Origin: Tetragonia tetragonoides
Taxonomy: Eukaryota; Streptophyta; Magnoliopsida; Caryophyllales; Aizoaceae
DNA: 64,000 nucleotides
Assembly (NCBI GenBank): GCA_038025085.1
Contig: CM076140.1
Location: 37,385,501 to 37,449,500 of the forward strand
Direction: 5' to 3'
In this document: positions 40,510-52,961 of the stretch, one piece after another
How the letters are laid out: each line of letters begins with the position of its first letter
Numbering within the stretch: position 1 is the first letter of the stretch
Made by a program: the position numbers and the translations under genes
Notes under the pieces: generated by a model
Seen by the model: only the letters and a program-made list of their open reading frames with translations
Databases searched by the model: none
Told to the model about the DNA's origin: nothing

Positions 40510-43119
40510 TGTAACACCCCGAATTTTCTACTAAAATAAATAAACAAAAATAAACAGACTCGAGCCAAAAATTGGGCAGAGTTTCCTTTGTAAATAGACA
40601 TTCCAAATTATCGACTTTACAAAACCTGTTTAAACAGAATATTAAAACAAAATCCAACTAACCCAGCGGAAGACTCTAGTAATTCAGGGCGTTACCGCCA
40701 CACTCACTCATACGAATGAGTGTAAGTCTCTTCAACTTAAAACTAAAATAATAATCTGAAAATAACTCTAGGTGGTCTATTTATTACATTTTACAAACTA
40801 TAAAAGAAACAACTACTAATTCTTGCATACGTCTAATCTGAAAGCGTTCCTCACTGACACTAGTCTATAAGTAAACTTCAATCTGCAAAAAGGTGAGAGT
40901 ATCCAACGTCAGCAATGCTGGTAACTCACATCTAGTACGTAAAGATCATTCTAAATTCAAATCAAGTCTTAACGTCTAAACATGCTTCACACTTTAATCT
41001 ACTTTATTTGCGTCTATAAATACCATAGCTTTTGCATTAAAGATAATACCATTAGTCATACTCATAAGCATAAGTAAATTACGAATCTTCACTTAAGATA
41101 ACCTAGAGTTACCTTGATAGCTTTTATTATTAGTCTTGCATTAATGAACTGGGCATATGGGAGCTAGGTTCCTAGGGCCGCCACATCTTGGGGGCGTTTA
41201 AACCCTTGACCGCATATTGGGGGTCAAGCCATATCTTGGGGGCCAAATGTATTATCTGTAATCTGTAACTAGCCACATCTTGGGGGCTCTTCCCATATAG
41301 GGGCTGGAACTGCGGATCATTGCCACATCTTGGGGGCTAAGTTCAAAACTCAGGGACGTCTCCCGTAAACTCATTATAACACATTCGGAGTACCCATAGG
41401 TTCCACACTGCCCAAAGCCTTCTTCCACTTTACGTTATTAGTAACTTGAGTAGCTTAACTCATAACTTCTCATATAAACACACATAACTCATATGGGGCT
41501 AGCTAGTAACTTATCACATCAAAATCATTCAGTACTTTCATTTATCTCACTTGTATTGGTACACAAAGTCATTCATATAGTTCATTCCTTTACTTTAGCT
41601 GTAACTCGGGTAGTAACTCTCTTTACTACCCATCTCTTCATAAGCTGGCATATAGCCCAATTCTCTTACTTAGTACACTTAGTGTATAAAAACTTCACAT
41701 ACATCCTTATTAACCATAAAACAACAAACTGACATATTCTCTTTATTAAGTGTTATCTAGGCAATCAAGTTGACTGCACTGTATGTAAATTAGCTTAGAG
41801 CTATAGAAACAATGAAAAGAGCCTTAGCAAGGACAAACTACAAGTCAGATGACCTGCACCCAAGCACTACTTGTACGGTAATCTCCTTGTCTCTTGGTTA
41901 ATAAAAGCTTCACAATCAAGTTTTACTCCCGCACAAAAGTTCTGAAGCCTCATGCCAGAACTAAAACCAACCAATACTCTAAAGCCTCTAATTCCACGTA
42001 TCATAAATATGTAGCTAGTCATGTAAAGAAACAATCAGTAACACTTCCAAGTTTAATCATCAACTTCATAATTACCTAGTACTATTAGTACTCACAATAA
42101 TTTATAAACTGAATTCCAATAAAATACTATTCTCTTGTACCCAATTTCACATATAGCTCAATTCAATCACATACACATAATTAGGCTCAAATTGAATGTA
42201 AAATGAACCCTACGTAATAGATGTAGTTACCTTAATTGCGGTTGGGGTCCTAATCGGTCATACCCACAAGCTGATACTCTAATTCTACAAAAATTAGGTC
42301 CAAACCAACCTACAATCAACTTCTAGTAATCTGAAATCAATAGGAATTAGATTATCTCAAACTTAGGGTTTAATTACCGATGTTCTTGACTTAAGGGAGA
42401 ACAAAGGGCGATGAACAGGTGCTGCTCTACCCATAACCATCATCATGGTGCTGGATTCTCGCCTACGTGGCGTTCTGGTCGAGTTCTTGCTCTTCCAAAG
42501 GTGGTTCTATGTTCTGGCGCAACTTCGTCGTGGTGCATACCCAACTACTGCTGGTGGTGGTGGTGGGGTTAAGCTGTGGACGAAAAGTGATGGTGTGGGT
42601 CCGTGATACTTGTGGTGTTGCTATTAGGGATGGTAATTTGAGCGATGGTGCTCACTGGACTTTGATAGACAGAGGAAAATGAATCCCCAAAAGAAATGGC
42701 CAGGATAAAGATTAAAGAGGGACCAGAAGGCCGGTTATGTAAAGTGCTTTTCCTCATGGGTTAAGTTTGCTCATTTCTATCAATATAAGCTAAACGTGGC
42801 TTTTATGTGTATGGGTACTAATGAAGTATTGTTCATGTAGACTTAATCCATATCCTAGTACCAGTTTGACGTCTTTCAATTGGGTTTCTTTCTCTTGGTC
42901 ACTAGTTGGGTCTAGGCATTTATGTACATGAGTAGGCTTCAACTAATTCTAGTCAATACTACCATCACATATAATTACAAAAGAAATAACATCATTTAAC
43001 CATAAAAAGGAAAATACTACTTGAGAATAATAATCTTTAATCTAGAACAATAAATCACTCTTCTTATTGTTCTTTTTTTTTTTTTTCCTAATAATGCTAT
43101 AAAAATAGCGGGAATTACA
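40510..43119 (-). repeat. Array LTR 1
   Basis: 2610 bp, TGTAACACCCCG...GGGAATTACA. It contains five or so copies of a (C)CACATCTTGGGGGC-like motif at about 41185-41340. Similar to LTR 3 at several sites where LTR 2 differs (for example GCTCTACCCATAACC near 42422). ORFs such as 41493-41732 and 42467-42682 recur in the other LTRs but vary in length, so they are not genes. Confidence 0.9.
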
Positions 43120-44110
43120 TTCTACCATCCTTACAAAAAGTTTCGTCCTCGAACTTGCGTAAAATAACTTTATAGAAAATATGGAACTTCACACTCTATC
43201 TCCCTTAAAAGAGTTTTGTTCTTAAAATCAATTGCGTAAAAGAAATGTACTGGTAATGACATAAGTAGCTCAACTATCATGTATGTATACAAGCTATTCA
43301 CGCACATAGAAAACAAAAACAGAAAACATAGAGCTCCATAAGTACGCTTTCGATGCGCAGTCTGATCATTTATGTCCTATGTCTACTAGTACTTTCTTTC
43401 TTTAACAAGCTAGGGCTAGAACCGACAAGTATTGGTAGCTATGCATCTATATATTAAGCATGGATCGCCATTTAGGCACATGAACAAACAATACTGGTCT
43501 CATCTGTCATACAAACTCACTAGACATGCTCATATAGCAGGTAAGTGTAAGTCAGGAATAACTAAACATCATTCACACAGTTGTCATTTAGCTCAATTCA
43601 AGTCAAATTCATAAGATTACACCAAACAAGAAATATGCCTCAAGCAAAAGTCACCATATAGACCACAACAACTAGTAAAAACAACTAGTTCTGTATCCAC
43701 ATTTCACTAGCACTCCAAATTCATTCTAACATGACTGTGAAATAAACTCTACCTTAGCCTTCTAGAGAGCATGCAACCTTTAATACGTAAAGTAAATACA
43801 CATAAGCAAAGGCACTATATACAAGTAGCCATTAATTCAAAGAAAACATACATGACATGTAATAAGGCAAGAAAGCTTCAGTGCTAAAAGAATTCTAAGC
43901 CAGCAAATCTATCTAATACTCACTCTCAGACGGCTTAGTTATTTCATTTTTCCTAATTTTAGTAGTTACCTAGTCTTCTTATTCCATTTTATCCTAATCA
44001 GTTTAATTAACGCTTAGATTATAAAGATCCTTGCGTTGACACCAAGAGCGAACTGCTCTGATACCACTACAGATCATACCCAAAAGGAACGAATTGCTCT
44101 GATACCACTT
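43120..44110 (-). mobile_element. Array internal region 1 (non-coding)
   Basis: 991 bp with no gag or pol. Its left end, CTTACAAAAAGTTTCGTCCTCG, matches the layout just inside the LTR of the gypsy element at 62013. Its right end holds two copies of the initiator tRNA-Met primer-site complement GCTCTGATACCA (44055-44066 and 44096-44107), the nearer one three bases from LTR 2. This marks a non-autonomous, large-LTR derivative. Confidence 0.85.
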
Positions 44111-46726
44111 TGTAACACCTCGAATTTTCTACTAAAATAAATAAACAAAAATAAACAGACTCGAGCCAAAAATTGGGCAGAGTTTCTTTTGTAAATAGAC
44201 ATCCCAAGTTATCGACTTTACAAAATTTGTTTAAACAGAATATTAAAACAAAATCCAAATAACCCAGCGGAAGACTCTAGTAATTCAGGGCGCTACCGCC
44301 ACACTCACTCATACGAATGAGTGTAAGGCTCTTCAACTTAAAACTAATAATAATAATCTGAAAATAACTCTAGGTGGTCTATTTATTACATTTTACAAAC
44401 TATAACAGAAGCAACTACTAATTCTTGCATACGTCTGATCTGAAAGCGTTCCTCACTGACACTAGTCTATAAATAAACTTCAATCTGCAAAAAGGTGAGA
44501 GTATGCAACGTGAGCAATGCTGGTAACTCACATCTAGTACGTAAAGATCATTCTAAATTCAAATCAAGTCTAAACGTATAAACATGCTTCACACTTTAAT
44601 CTACTTTATTTGCGTCTATAAATACCATAGCTTTTGCATTAAAGATAATACCATTAGTCATACTCATAAGCATAAGTAAATTACGAATCTTCACTTAAGA
44701 TAACCTAGAGTTACCTTGATAGCTTTTATTATTAGTCTTGTATTACTGAACTGGGCATATGGGAGATAGATTCCTAGGGCCGCCACATCTTGGGGTCGTT
44801 TAAACTCTTGACCGCATCTTGGGGGTCAAGCCACATCTTGGGGGCCAAATGTGTTATCTGTAATCTGTAACTAGCCACATCTTGGGGGCTCTTCCCATAT
44901 AGGGGCTGGAACTGGTGATCATTGCCACATCTTGGGGGCTAAGTTCAAAACTCAGGGACGTCTCCCGTAAACTCATTATAACACATTCGGAGTACCCATA
45001 GGTTCCACACTGCCCAAAGCCTTCTTCCACTTTACGTTATTAGTAACTTGAGTAGCTTAACTCATAACTTCTCATATAAACACACATAAGTCATATGGGG
45101 CTAGCTAGTAACTTATCACATCAAAATCATTCAGTACTTTCATTTATCTCACTTGTATTGGTACACAAAGTCATTCATATAGTTCTTTCCTTTACTTTAT
45201 TTGTAACTCGGGTAGTAACTCTCTTTACTACCCATCTCTTCATAAGCTGGCATATAGCCCAATTCTCTTACTTAGTACACTTAGTGTATAAAAACTTCAC
45301 ATACATCCTTATTAACCATAAAACAACAAACTCACATATTCTCTTTATTAAGTGTTATCTAGGCAATCAAGTTGACTGCACTGTATGTAAATTAGCTTAG
45401 AGCTATAGAAACAATGAAAAGAGCATTAACAAGGACAAACTACAAGTCAGATGACCTGCACCCAAGCACTACTTGTACGGTAATCTCCTTGTCTCTTGGT
45501 TAATAAAAGCTTCACAATCAAGTTTTACTCCCGCACAAAAGTTCTGAAGCCTCATGCCAGAGCTAAAAACAACCAATACTCTAAACCCTGTAATTCCACG
45601 TATAATAAATATGTAGCTAGTCATGTAAAGAAACAATCAGTAACACTTCCAAGTTTAATCATCAACTTCATAATTACCTAGTACTATTAGTGCTCACAAT
45701 AAATTATAAACTGAATTCCAATAAAATACTATTCTCTAGTACCCAATTTCACTTATAGCTCAATTCAATCACATACACATAATTAGGCTCAAATTGAATG
45801 TAAAATGAACCCTACGTAATAGATGTAGTTACCTTGATTGCGGTTGGGGTCCTAATCGGTTATACCCACAAGCTGATACTCTAATTCTACAAAAATTAGT
45901 TCCAAACCAACCTACAATCAACTTCTAGTAATCTGAAATCAATAGGAATTAGATTATCTCAAACTTAGGGTTTAATTACCGATGTTCTTGACTTAAGGGA
46001 GAACAAAGGGCGATGAACAGGTGCTTCTCTGCCTATAACCATCATCTTGGTGCTGGATTCTCACCTACGTGGCGTTTTGGTCGAGTTCTTGCTCATCCAA
46101 AGGTGGTTCTATGTTCTGGCGCAACTTCGTCGTGGTGCAGACCCAACTTCTGCTGCTGGTGGTGGTGGGGTTGAGCTGTGGACGAAAAGTGAAGGTGTGG
46201 GTGCATGAAACTTGTGGCGTTGCTATTAGGGATGGTAATTTGAGCGATGGTGCTCACTGGACTTTGATAGACAGAGGAAAATGAATCCCCAAAAGAAATG
46301 GCCAGGATAAAGATTAAAGAGGGACCAGAAGGCCGGTTATGTGAAGTGCTTTTCCTCATGGGTTAAGTTTGCTCATTTCTATCAATATAAGCTAGACGTG
46401 GCTTTTATGTGTATGGGTACTGATGAAGTATTGTTCATGTAGACTTAATCCATATCCTAGTACCAGTTTGACGTCTTTCAATTGGGTTTCTTTCTCTTGG
46501 TTACTAGTTGGGTCTAGGCATTTATGTACATGACTAGGCTTCAACTAATTCTAGTCAATACTACCATCACATATAATTACAAAAGAAATAACATCATTTA
46601 ACCATAAAAAGGAAAATACTACTTGAGAATATTAATCCTTAATCTAGAACAATAAATCACTCTTCTTATTGTTCTTTTTTTTTATTTTTTTTTTCTAATA
46701 ATGCTATAAAAATAGCGGGTATTACA
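44111..46726 (-). repeat. Array LTR 2 (middle)
   Basis: 2616 bp, TGTAACACCTCG...GGGTATTACA. Flanked on both sides by internal regions, not by target duplications, as expected for the shared LTR of a tandem formed by unequal recombination. It carries the same CACATCTTGGGGGC repeats at about 44780-44940. Confidence 0.9.
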
Positions 46727-47723
46727 TTCTATCCTCCTTACAAAAAGTTTCGTCCTCGAAACTTGCGTAAGATAACTTTATAGAAAATATGGAACTTCAC
46801 ACTCTATCTCCCTTAAAAGAGTTTTGTTCTTAAAATCAATTGCGTAAAAGAAATGTACTGGTAATGACATAAGATAGCTCAACTAACATGTATGTATACA
46901 AGCTATTCACGCACATAGAAAACAAAAACAGAAAACATAGAACATCCATAAGTACGCTTTCGATGCGCAGTCTGATCATTTATGTCCTATGTCTACTAGT
47001 ACTTTCTTTAACAAGCTATGGCTAGAAACGACAAGTATTGGTAGCTATGCATCTATATATTAAACATGGATCGCCATTTAGGCACATGAACAAACAATAC
47101 TGGTCTCATCTGTCATACAAACTCACTAGACATGCGCATATAGCAGGTAAGTGTAAGTCAGGAATAACTAAACATCATTCACACAGTTGTCATTTAGCTC
47201 AATTCAAGTCAAATTCATAAGATTAGACCAAACAAGAAATATGCCTCAGGCAAAAGTCACCATACACACTATACACCACAACAACTAGTAAAAACAACTA
47301 GTTCTGTATCCACATTTCACTAGCACTCCAAATTCATTCTAACATGACTGTGAAATAAACTCTACCTTAGCCTTCTAGAGAGCATGCAACCTTTAATACG
47401 TAAAGTAAATACACATAAGCAAAGGCACTATATACAAGTAGCCATTAATTCAAAGAAAACATACATGACATGTAATAAGGCAAGAAAGCTTCAGTGCTAA
47501 AAGAATTCTAAGCCAGCAAATCTATCTAATACTCACTCTCAGACGGCTTAGTTATTTAATTTTTCCTAATTTTAGTAGTTACCTAGTCTTATTATTCCAT
47601 TTTATCCTAATCAGTTTAATTAACGCTTAGATCATAAAGATCCTTGCGTTGACACCAAGAGCGAACTGCTCTGATACCACTACAGATCGTACCCAAAAGG
47701 AACGAATTGCTCTGATACCACTT
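46727..47723 (-). mobile_element. Array internal region 2 (non-coding)
   Basis: 997 bp, closely matching internal region 1 but with visible differences (for example AGAACATCC versus AGAGCTCC near 46940, and a CATACACACTATACACC expansion near 47260). The same two primer-site complements lie at 47668-47679 and 47709-47720, again three bases from the next LTR. Confidence 0.85.
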
Positions 47724-50328
47724 TGTAACACCTCGAATTTTCTACTAAAATAAATAAACAAAAATAAACAGACTCGAGCCAAAAATTGGGCAGAGTTTCT
47801 TTTGTAAATAGACATCCCAAGTTATCGACTTTACAAAACCTGTTTAAACAGAATATTAAAACAAAATCCAACTAACCCAGCGGAAGACTCTAGTAATTCA
47901 GGGCGCTACCGCCACACTCACTCATACGAATGAGTGTAAGGCTCTTCAACTTAAAACTAATAATAATAATCTGAAAATAACTCTAGGTGGTCTATTTATT
48001 ACATTTTACAAACTATAAAAGAAACAACTACTAATTCTTGCATACGTCTGATCTGAAAGCGTTCCACACTGACACTAGTCTATAAATAAACTTCAATCTG
48101 CAAAAAGGTGAGAGTATGCAACGTCAGCAATGCTGGTAACTCACATCTAGTACGTAAAGATCATTCTAAATTCAAATCAAGTCTAAACGTATAAACATGC
48201 TTCACACTTTAATCTACTTTATTTGCGTCTATAAATACCATAGCTTTTGCATTAAAGATAATACCATTAGTCATACTCATAAGCATAAGTAAATTACGAA
48301 TCTTCACTTAAGATAACCTAGAGTACCTTGATAGCTTTTATTATTAGTCTTGCATTAATGAACTGGGCATATGGTAGCTAGGTTCCTAGGGCCGCCACAT
48401 CTTGGGGGCGTTTAAACCCTTGACCGCATATTAGGGGTCAAGCCATATCTTGGGGGCCAAATGTGTTATCTGTAATCTGTAACTAGCCACATCTTGGGGG
48501 CTCTTCCCATATAGGGGCTGGAACTGCTGATCATTGCCACATCTTGGGGGCTAAGTTCAAAACTCAGGGACGTCTCCCGTAAACTCATTATAACATATTC
48601 GGAGTACCCATAGGTTCCACACTGCCCAAAGCCTTCTTCCACTTTACGTTATTAGTAACTTGAGTAGCTTAACTCATAACTTCTCATATAAACACACATA
48701 ACTCATATGGGGCTAGCTAGTAACTTATCACATCAAATCATTCAGTACTTTCATTTATCTCACTTGTATTGGTACACAAAGTCATTCATATAGTTCATTC
48801 CTTTACTTTAGCTGTTACTCGGGTAGTAACTCTCTTTACTACCCATCTCTTCATAAGCTGGCATATAGCCCAATTCTCTTACTTAGTACACTTAGTGTAT
48901 AAAAACTTCACATACATCCTTATTAACCATAAAACAACAAACTCACATATTCTCTTTATTAAGTGTTATCTAGGCAATCAAGTTGACTGCACTGTATGCA
49001 AATTAGCTTAGAGCTATAGAAACACTGAAAAGAGCCTTAACAAGGACAAACTACAAGTCAGATGACCTGCACCCAAGCACTACTTGTACGGTAATCTCCT
49101 TGTCTCTTGGTTAATAAAAGCTTCACAATCAAGTTTTACTCCCGCACAAAAGTTCTTAAGCCTCATGCCAGTACTAAAAACAACCAGTACTCTAAAACCT
49201 CTAATTCCACGTATCATAAATATGTAGCTAGTCATGTAAAGAAACAATCAGTAACACTTCCAAGTTTAATCATCAACATCATAATTACCTAGTACTATTA
49301 GTACTCACAATAATTTATAAACTGAATTCCAATAAAATACTATTCTCTAGTACCCAATTTCACATATAGCTCAATTCAATCACATACACATAATTAGGCT
49401 CAAATTGAATGTAAAATAAACCCTACGTAATAGATGTAGTTACCTTAATTGCGGTTGGGGTCCTAATCGGTCATACCCACAAGCTGATACTCTAATTCTA
49501 CAAAAATTAGGTCCAAACCAACCTACAATCAACTTCTAGTAATCTGAAATCAACTGGAATTAGATTATCTCAAACTTAGGGTTTAATTACCGATGTTCTT
49601 GACTTAAGGGAGAACAAAGGGCGATGAACAGGTGCTGCTCTACCCATAACCATCATCTTGGTGCTGGATTCTCGCCTACGTGGCGTTCTGATCGAGTTCT
49701 TGCTCATCCAAAGATGGTTCTATGTTCTGGCGCAACTTCGTCGTGGTGCAGACCCAACTACTGCTGGTGGTGGTGGTGGGGTTGAGCTGTGGACGAAAAG
49801 TGATGGTGTGGGTGCGTGATACTTGTGGCGTTGCTATTAGGGATGGTAATTTGAGCGATGGTGCTCACTGGACTTTGATAGACAGAGGAAAATGAATCCC
49901 CAAAAGAAATGGCCAGGATAAAGATTAAAGAGGGACCAGAAGGCCGGTTATGTAAAGTGCGTTTCCTCATGGGTTAAGTTTGCTCATTTCTATCAATATA
50001 AGCTAAACGTGGCTTTTATGTGTATGGGTACCAGTGAAGTATTGTTTATATAGACTTAATCAATATCCTAGTACCAGTTTGACGTCTTTCAATTGGATTT
50101 CTTTCTCTTGGTTACTAGTTGGGTCTAGGCATTTATGTACATGACTAGGCTTCAACTAATTCTAGTCAATACTACCATCACATATAATTACAAAAGAAAT
50201 AACATCATTTAACCATAAAAAAGAAAATACTACTTGAGAATATTAATCTTTAATTTAGAACAATAAATCACTCTTCTTATTGTTCTTTTTTTTTTCCTAA
50301 TAATGCTATAAAAATAGCGGGTATTACA
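47724..50328 (-). repeat. Array LTR 3
   Basis: 2605 bp, TGTAACACCTCG...GGGTATTACA, followed by the AGAAC target copy. In element orientation this is the 5'-most LTR. The CACATCTTGGGGGC repeats are at about 48390-48550. Confidence 0.9.
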
Positions 50329-50333
50329 AGAAC

Positions 50334-50940
50334 CATTGATATTCAAAGAGTATGTGGCAGTGGTGACACACACCATAATAGTCTAAACAAAATCACCAGG
50401 GAAACTAAAATATAGCAGTGCAACTTTGAGGAAACTCCAATTAACAAAATCATACGCTTTTTTGACATAAACTTTGATCATAGCTATGGGGGACACATGG
50501 CTTCTACCATAATGCTTAACTAGTTCTTGTGCAAGGCAGATATTAAGATGAATATTTCTATCTTTAATGAATGCGCTATTCTCTTTCCCAATGATATCAC
50601 TAAGCATGGGACTCAGTCTACTGGTAATAACCTTTGTTACATTATTAAATAGGAGAGAGCAACAAGAGATTGGTCTAAACTGAGTGACATTATCAGGTAT
50701 ATCACACTTGGGGATCAGTGAAATAAGAGTGGATTTTACCTGACCAAGGAGCTTGTTCTTCTTAAAGACCTCAAGAACAGCCTCACAAATATCATCGCCA
50801 ATCACTGGCCAAGCAGCCTTGAAGAAGGCAGAGGAATAGCCATCAACACCAGGGCTCTTATCATCTGGTATAGAAAAAAGTGCTTGTTTTACTTCTTCCT
50901 TAGTTACTCTAGCAAGCAAGGATCTAACCTTGAGCATTAG
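50334..50940 (-). pseudogene. LINE RT N-terminal half
   Basis: Minus-strand frame 50937-50383 with KEEVKQALFSIPDDKSPGVDG, TQFRPISCCSLLFNNVTKVI, NSAFIKDRNI and KAYDFVNWSF, the front half of a LINE reverse transcriptase. It is interrupted at 50333 by the array; the palm continues at 40504. Confidence 0.85.
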
Positions 50941-51379
50941 AGAGTTTAGGTCCAGGACCTACAACAGCTCATCATTAAAAGGGGCAATCTGACTATCAGA
51001 TCCTAACAAAGATGTATAGTAGGCAATGAAAGCATCCCTGATTTCAGCAGGGGCAGAGTGCAGAACCCCCATTTCATCTTTAACAGGGCCAATCCGAGTC
51101 TTACCCTTCTTTTCCTTAACTTATGCATGGAAATATCTTACATTTTCATCACTTTTACTAATATGAGTGCATTTAGCTCTTTGAAAACCATATCAAGCTC
51201 CAAATTTTTCATCTTCAAATATTGTTGTAGGAAAACTCTTTCCTTGGTAATCAGGGCCTGATCAAGGGGAGAGTTTTGCAGCTCAGACTGCACCTGCATC
51301 AACTCATCCTGTGCAAGCTGAACTCTGGCTTCAAGCTTAGAAAACTGCCTACTGTGAAGCTTCTTGAATTCTCCTTTGA

Positions 51380-52230
51380 GGAGTTTTAATTTCTACATGA
51401 TTCTATACATTTTACAGCCATGCACAGAGGTCTGCCAAGTCTTCTTAACAATATTTAAGAAGTGAGTGTCCTTTGTCCAGGCATTCAAGAATTTAAAAGC
51501 CCGAAGCTCCTTAGCACAGTCCTCATTAGCTATGGTTACAAGAGAATGTGAGTGATCAGACACCCCAGCTGGCATAAAATGAACACTAGTGTCAAGCCCT
51601 TGGAGCACCCACTGATCATTAGCAAGCACCATATCAAGCTTACACCACACCCTATCCTCTGAATCCTGCTTATTACTCCAAGTAAACTGAGCACCAGTTG
51701 CAGGAAGGTCACACAAACGACAAGCTGAAACACAATTCACAAAATCCTAAACATCAGCATCAATGATGCCAGCTTTACTAATCTTCTCAGCAGCACTGAG
51801 AACAACATTAAAATCACTTAATAACAACCATGGAGAATTCCCCACATTCAGGTTACCCAACTCATCCCAGAGTTGCTGTCTAGCAGCAACAGTGTTATGA
51901 GCATACACAACAGTAATCAGGATAGTAAGCTGACTTTTCCTAGAGTTCACCTTACACTGCACCATTTGCTAGATTCAGCCAAAACATCCACATGAACATC
52001 ATAGTCCTTCCACAAAATCCAGATTCTCCTATTACCATGGGAAGTGTAATTACAATTGTTCTTCTAGTCACCATATTGTTGTCTGAGAATTATTCTAGCT
52101 TTATTGGGTTTCACTCTAATTTCCAAAACTCCCATAAATTCAACTTTATTAGCCTTGAGGAATTTTTCACCTCAAGCTGTTTTAGGGACTTATTTAAGCC
52201 CCTGATGTTCCATGAAGAGCAAATCATTTA
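51380..52230 (-). pseudogene. LINE endonuclease domain
   Basis: Begins near 52228 with SWNIRGLNKSLKQ, the usual start of the apurinic/apyrimidinic-type endonuclease. It continues through HGNRRIWILW (about 52045), LLLSDFNVVL (about 51825) and FTWSNKQ, and ends with the PAGVSDHSHS motif (about 51555). Stops and frame changes separate the pieces. The segment before it (52335-52230) reads as an ORF1 C-terminus. Confidence 0.8.
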
Positions 52231-52335
52231 TCAGGAGGAGATTCAGTGCTCCTACCCCAATGAGACATACTTTTCTCTTTGCTGCTATTACTAGTCCCCC
52301 CAGGTTGTTTCTTGGATTTACTCCCTGTCCCACTA

Positions 52336-52961
52336 TGTAGGATCTAGTTGCAACTCTAATCATATAAGCGGAAAACAACTCGAACAGGAAACTTAATGGA
52401 TCATTAAATACACATTCATATACCTCCTGATGCGTGCCTCCGTTGATCCAATTTCCTTTAATGAATCCAAATAGATATGAGCCCCATGTGTCGCTCCTCT
52501 AGCGTAGTCCATACTGCAATTGATCTTCGGATCCCGTGAGCGTTCGTTATCTAGAACGAGGGCAAGGAACTATTTATTGGCCTTTGGTGAAACACACATT
52601 ACTTTTGTCAAAGAGATGAGAGGCAGGACTTTGAGTCAGTTATTTCATTTAACTGGTGAAACTCACTTATAAGCTAAACCCTAGTTTCCTAATCCAACTA
52701 GGAAATCCTAGTAATAGCCTTGTGGGCTTCCCACTATGGCCCACATACCTTTCTCTATCTCTCTTTTATCGGATCCATTCAACGCATTTGTGTGTGACCC
52801 GTTAGGCCCAAACGCATTTAGTAGTTGGCCCTATTCATATCGGTCTATTTAACGTAAGCGGTCTCTGGCTAAACATTACGATCTACTAAATTGATGAGTT
52901 AACTATCTCTATAATTAAATCCTGTATTTTGCACCTTGACTAACAGGACATTAATCCTTCA
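52336..52961 (-). repeat. Copia 3' LTR, minus strand
   Basis: On the minus strand it starts TGAAGGATTAATG directly after a polypurine tract (GACAAGTGGGAGAT, about 52975-52962) and ends AGATCCTACA, giving TG...CA ends and 626 bp. It inserted into the LINE ORF1 region. The partner LTR was not found in the window. Confidence 0.7.

Larger units (their letters stand above)
40505..50333. repeat. 5-bp target duplication AGAAC bounding the three-LTR array
   Basis: AGAAC occurs at 40505-40509 directly before the first LTR and at 50329-50333 directly after the third. It shows that all three LTRs and both internal regions occupy one original insertion site in the LINE RT. Confidence 0.9.
38970..52335 (-). 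mobile_element. L1-type LINE interrupted by the three-LTR array
   Basis: Minus-strand LINE with a poly(A) tail seen as a T-run at 38970-38984. Its halves are 38970-40504 (end of RT, zf-RVT, tail) and 50334-52335 (ORF1 end, endonuclease, start of RT). The array at 40510-50328 sits in the RT, and one AGAAC copy completes the join. The right end is cut at 52335 by the copia LTR, so the start of ORF1 and the right target duplication are not seen. It inserted into a copia gag. There is no RNase H after zf-RVT. Confidence 0.85.

Noticed and set aside
41493..41732. ORFs repeated in the three array LTRs (also 45095-45400 and 48769-49011)
   Set aside because: Lengths differ because of small changes between LTRs and no domain is seen. 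Repetition follows from the LTRs being copies.
42467..42757. Overlapping ORFs on both strands near LTR ends (also 46069-46359 and 49758-49970)
   Set aside because: They are conserved only as LTR sequence; both strands are open by composition, and frames break between copies.
40510..50328. Satellite or segmental duplication with 3.6-kb period
   Set aside because: TG...CA ends, primer sites beside each LTR and the AGAAC duplication show an LTR element array instead.
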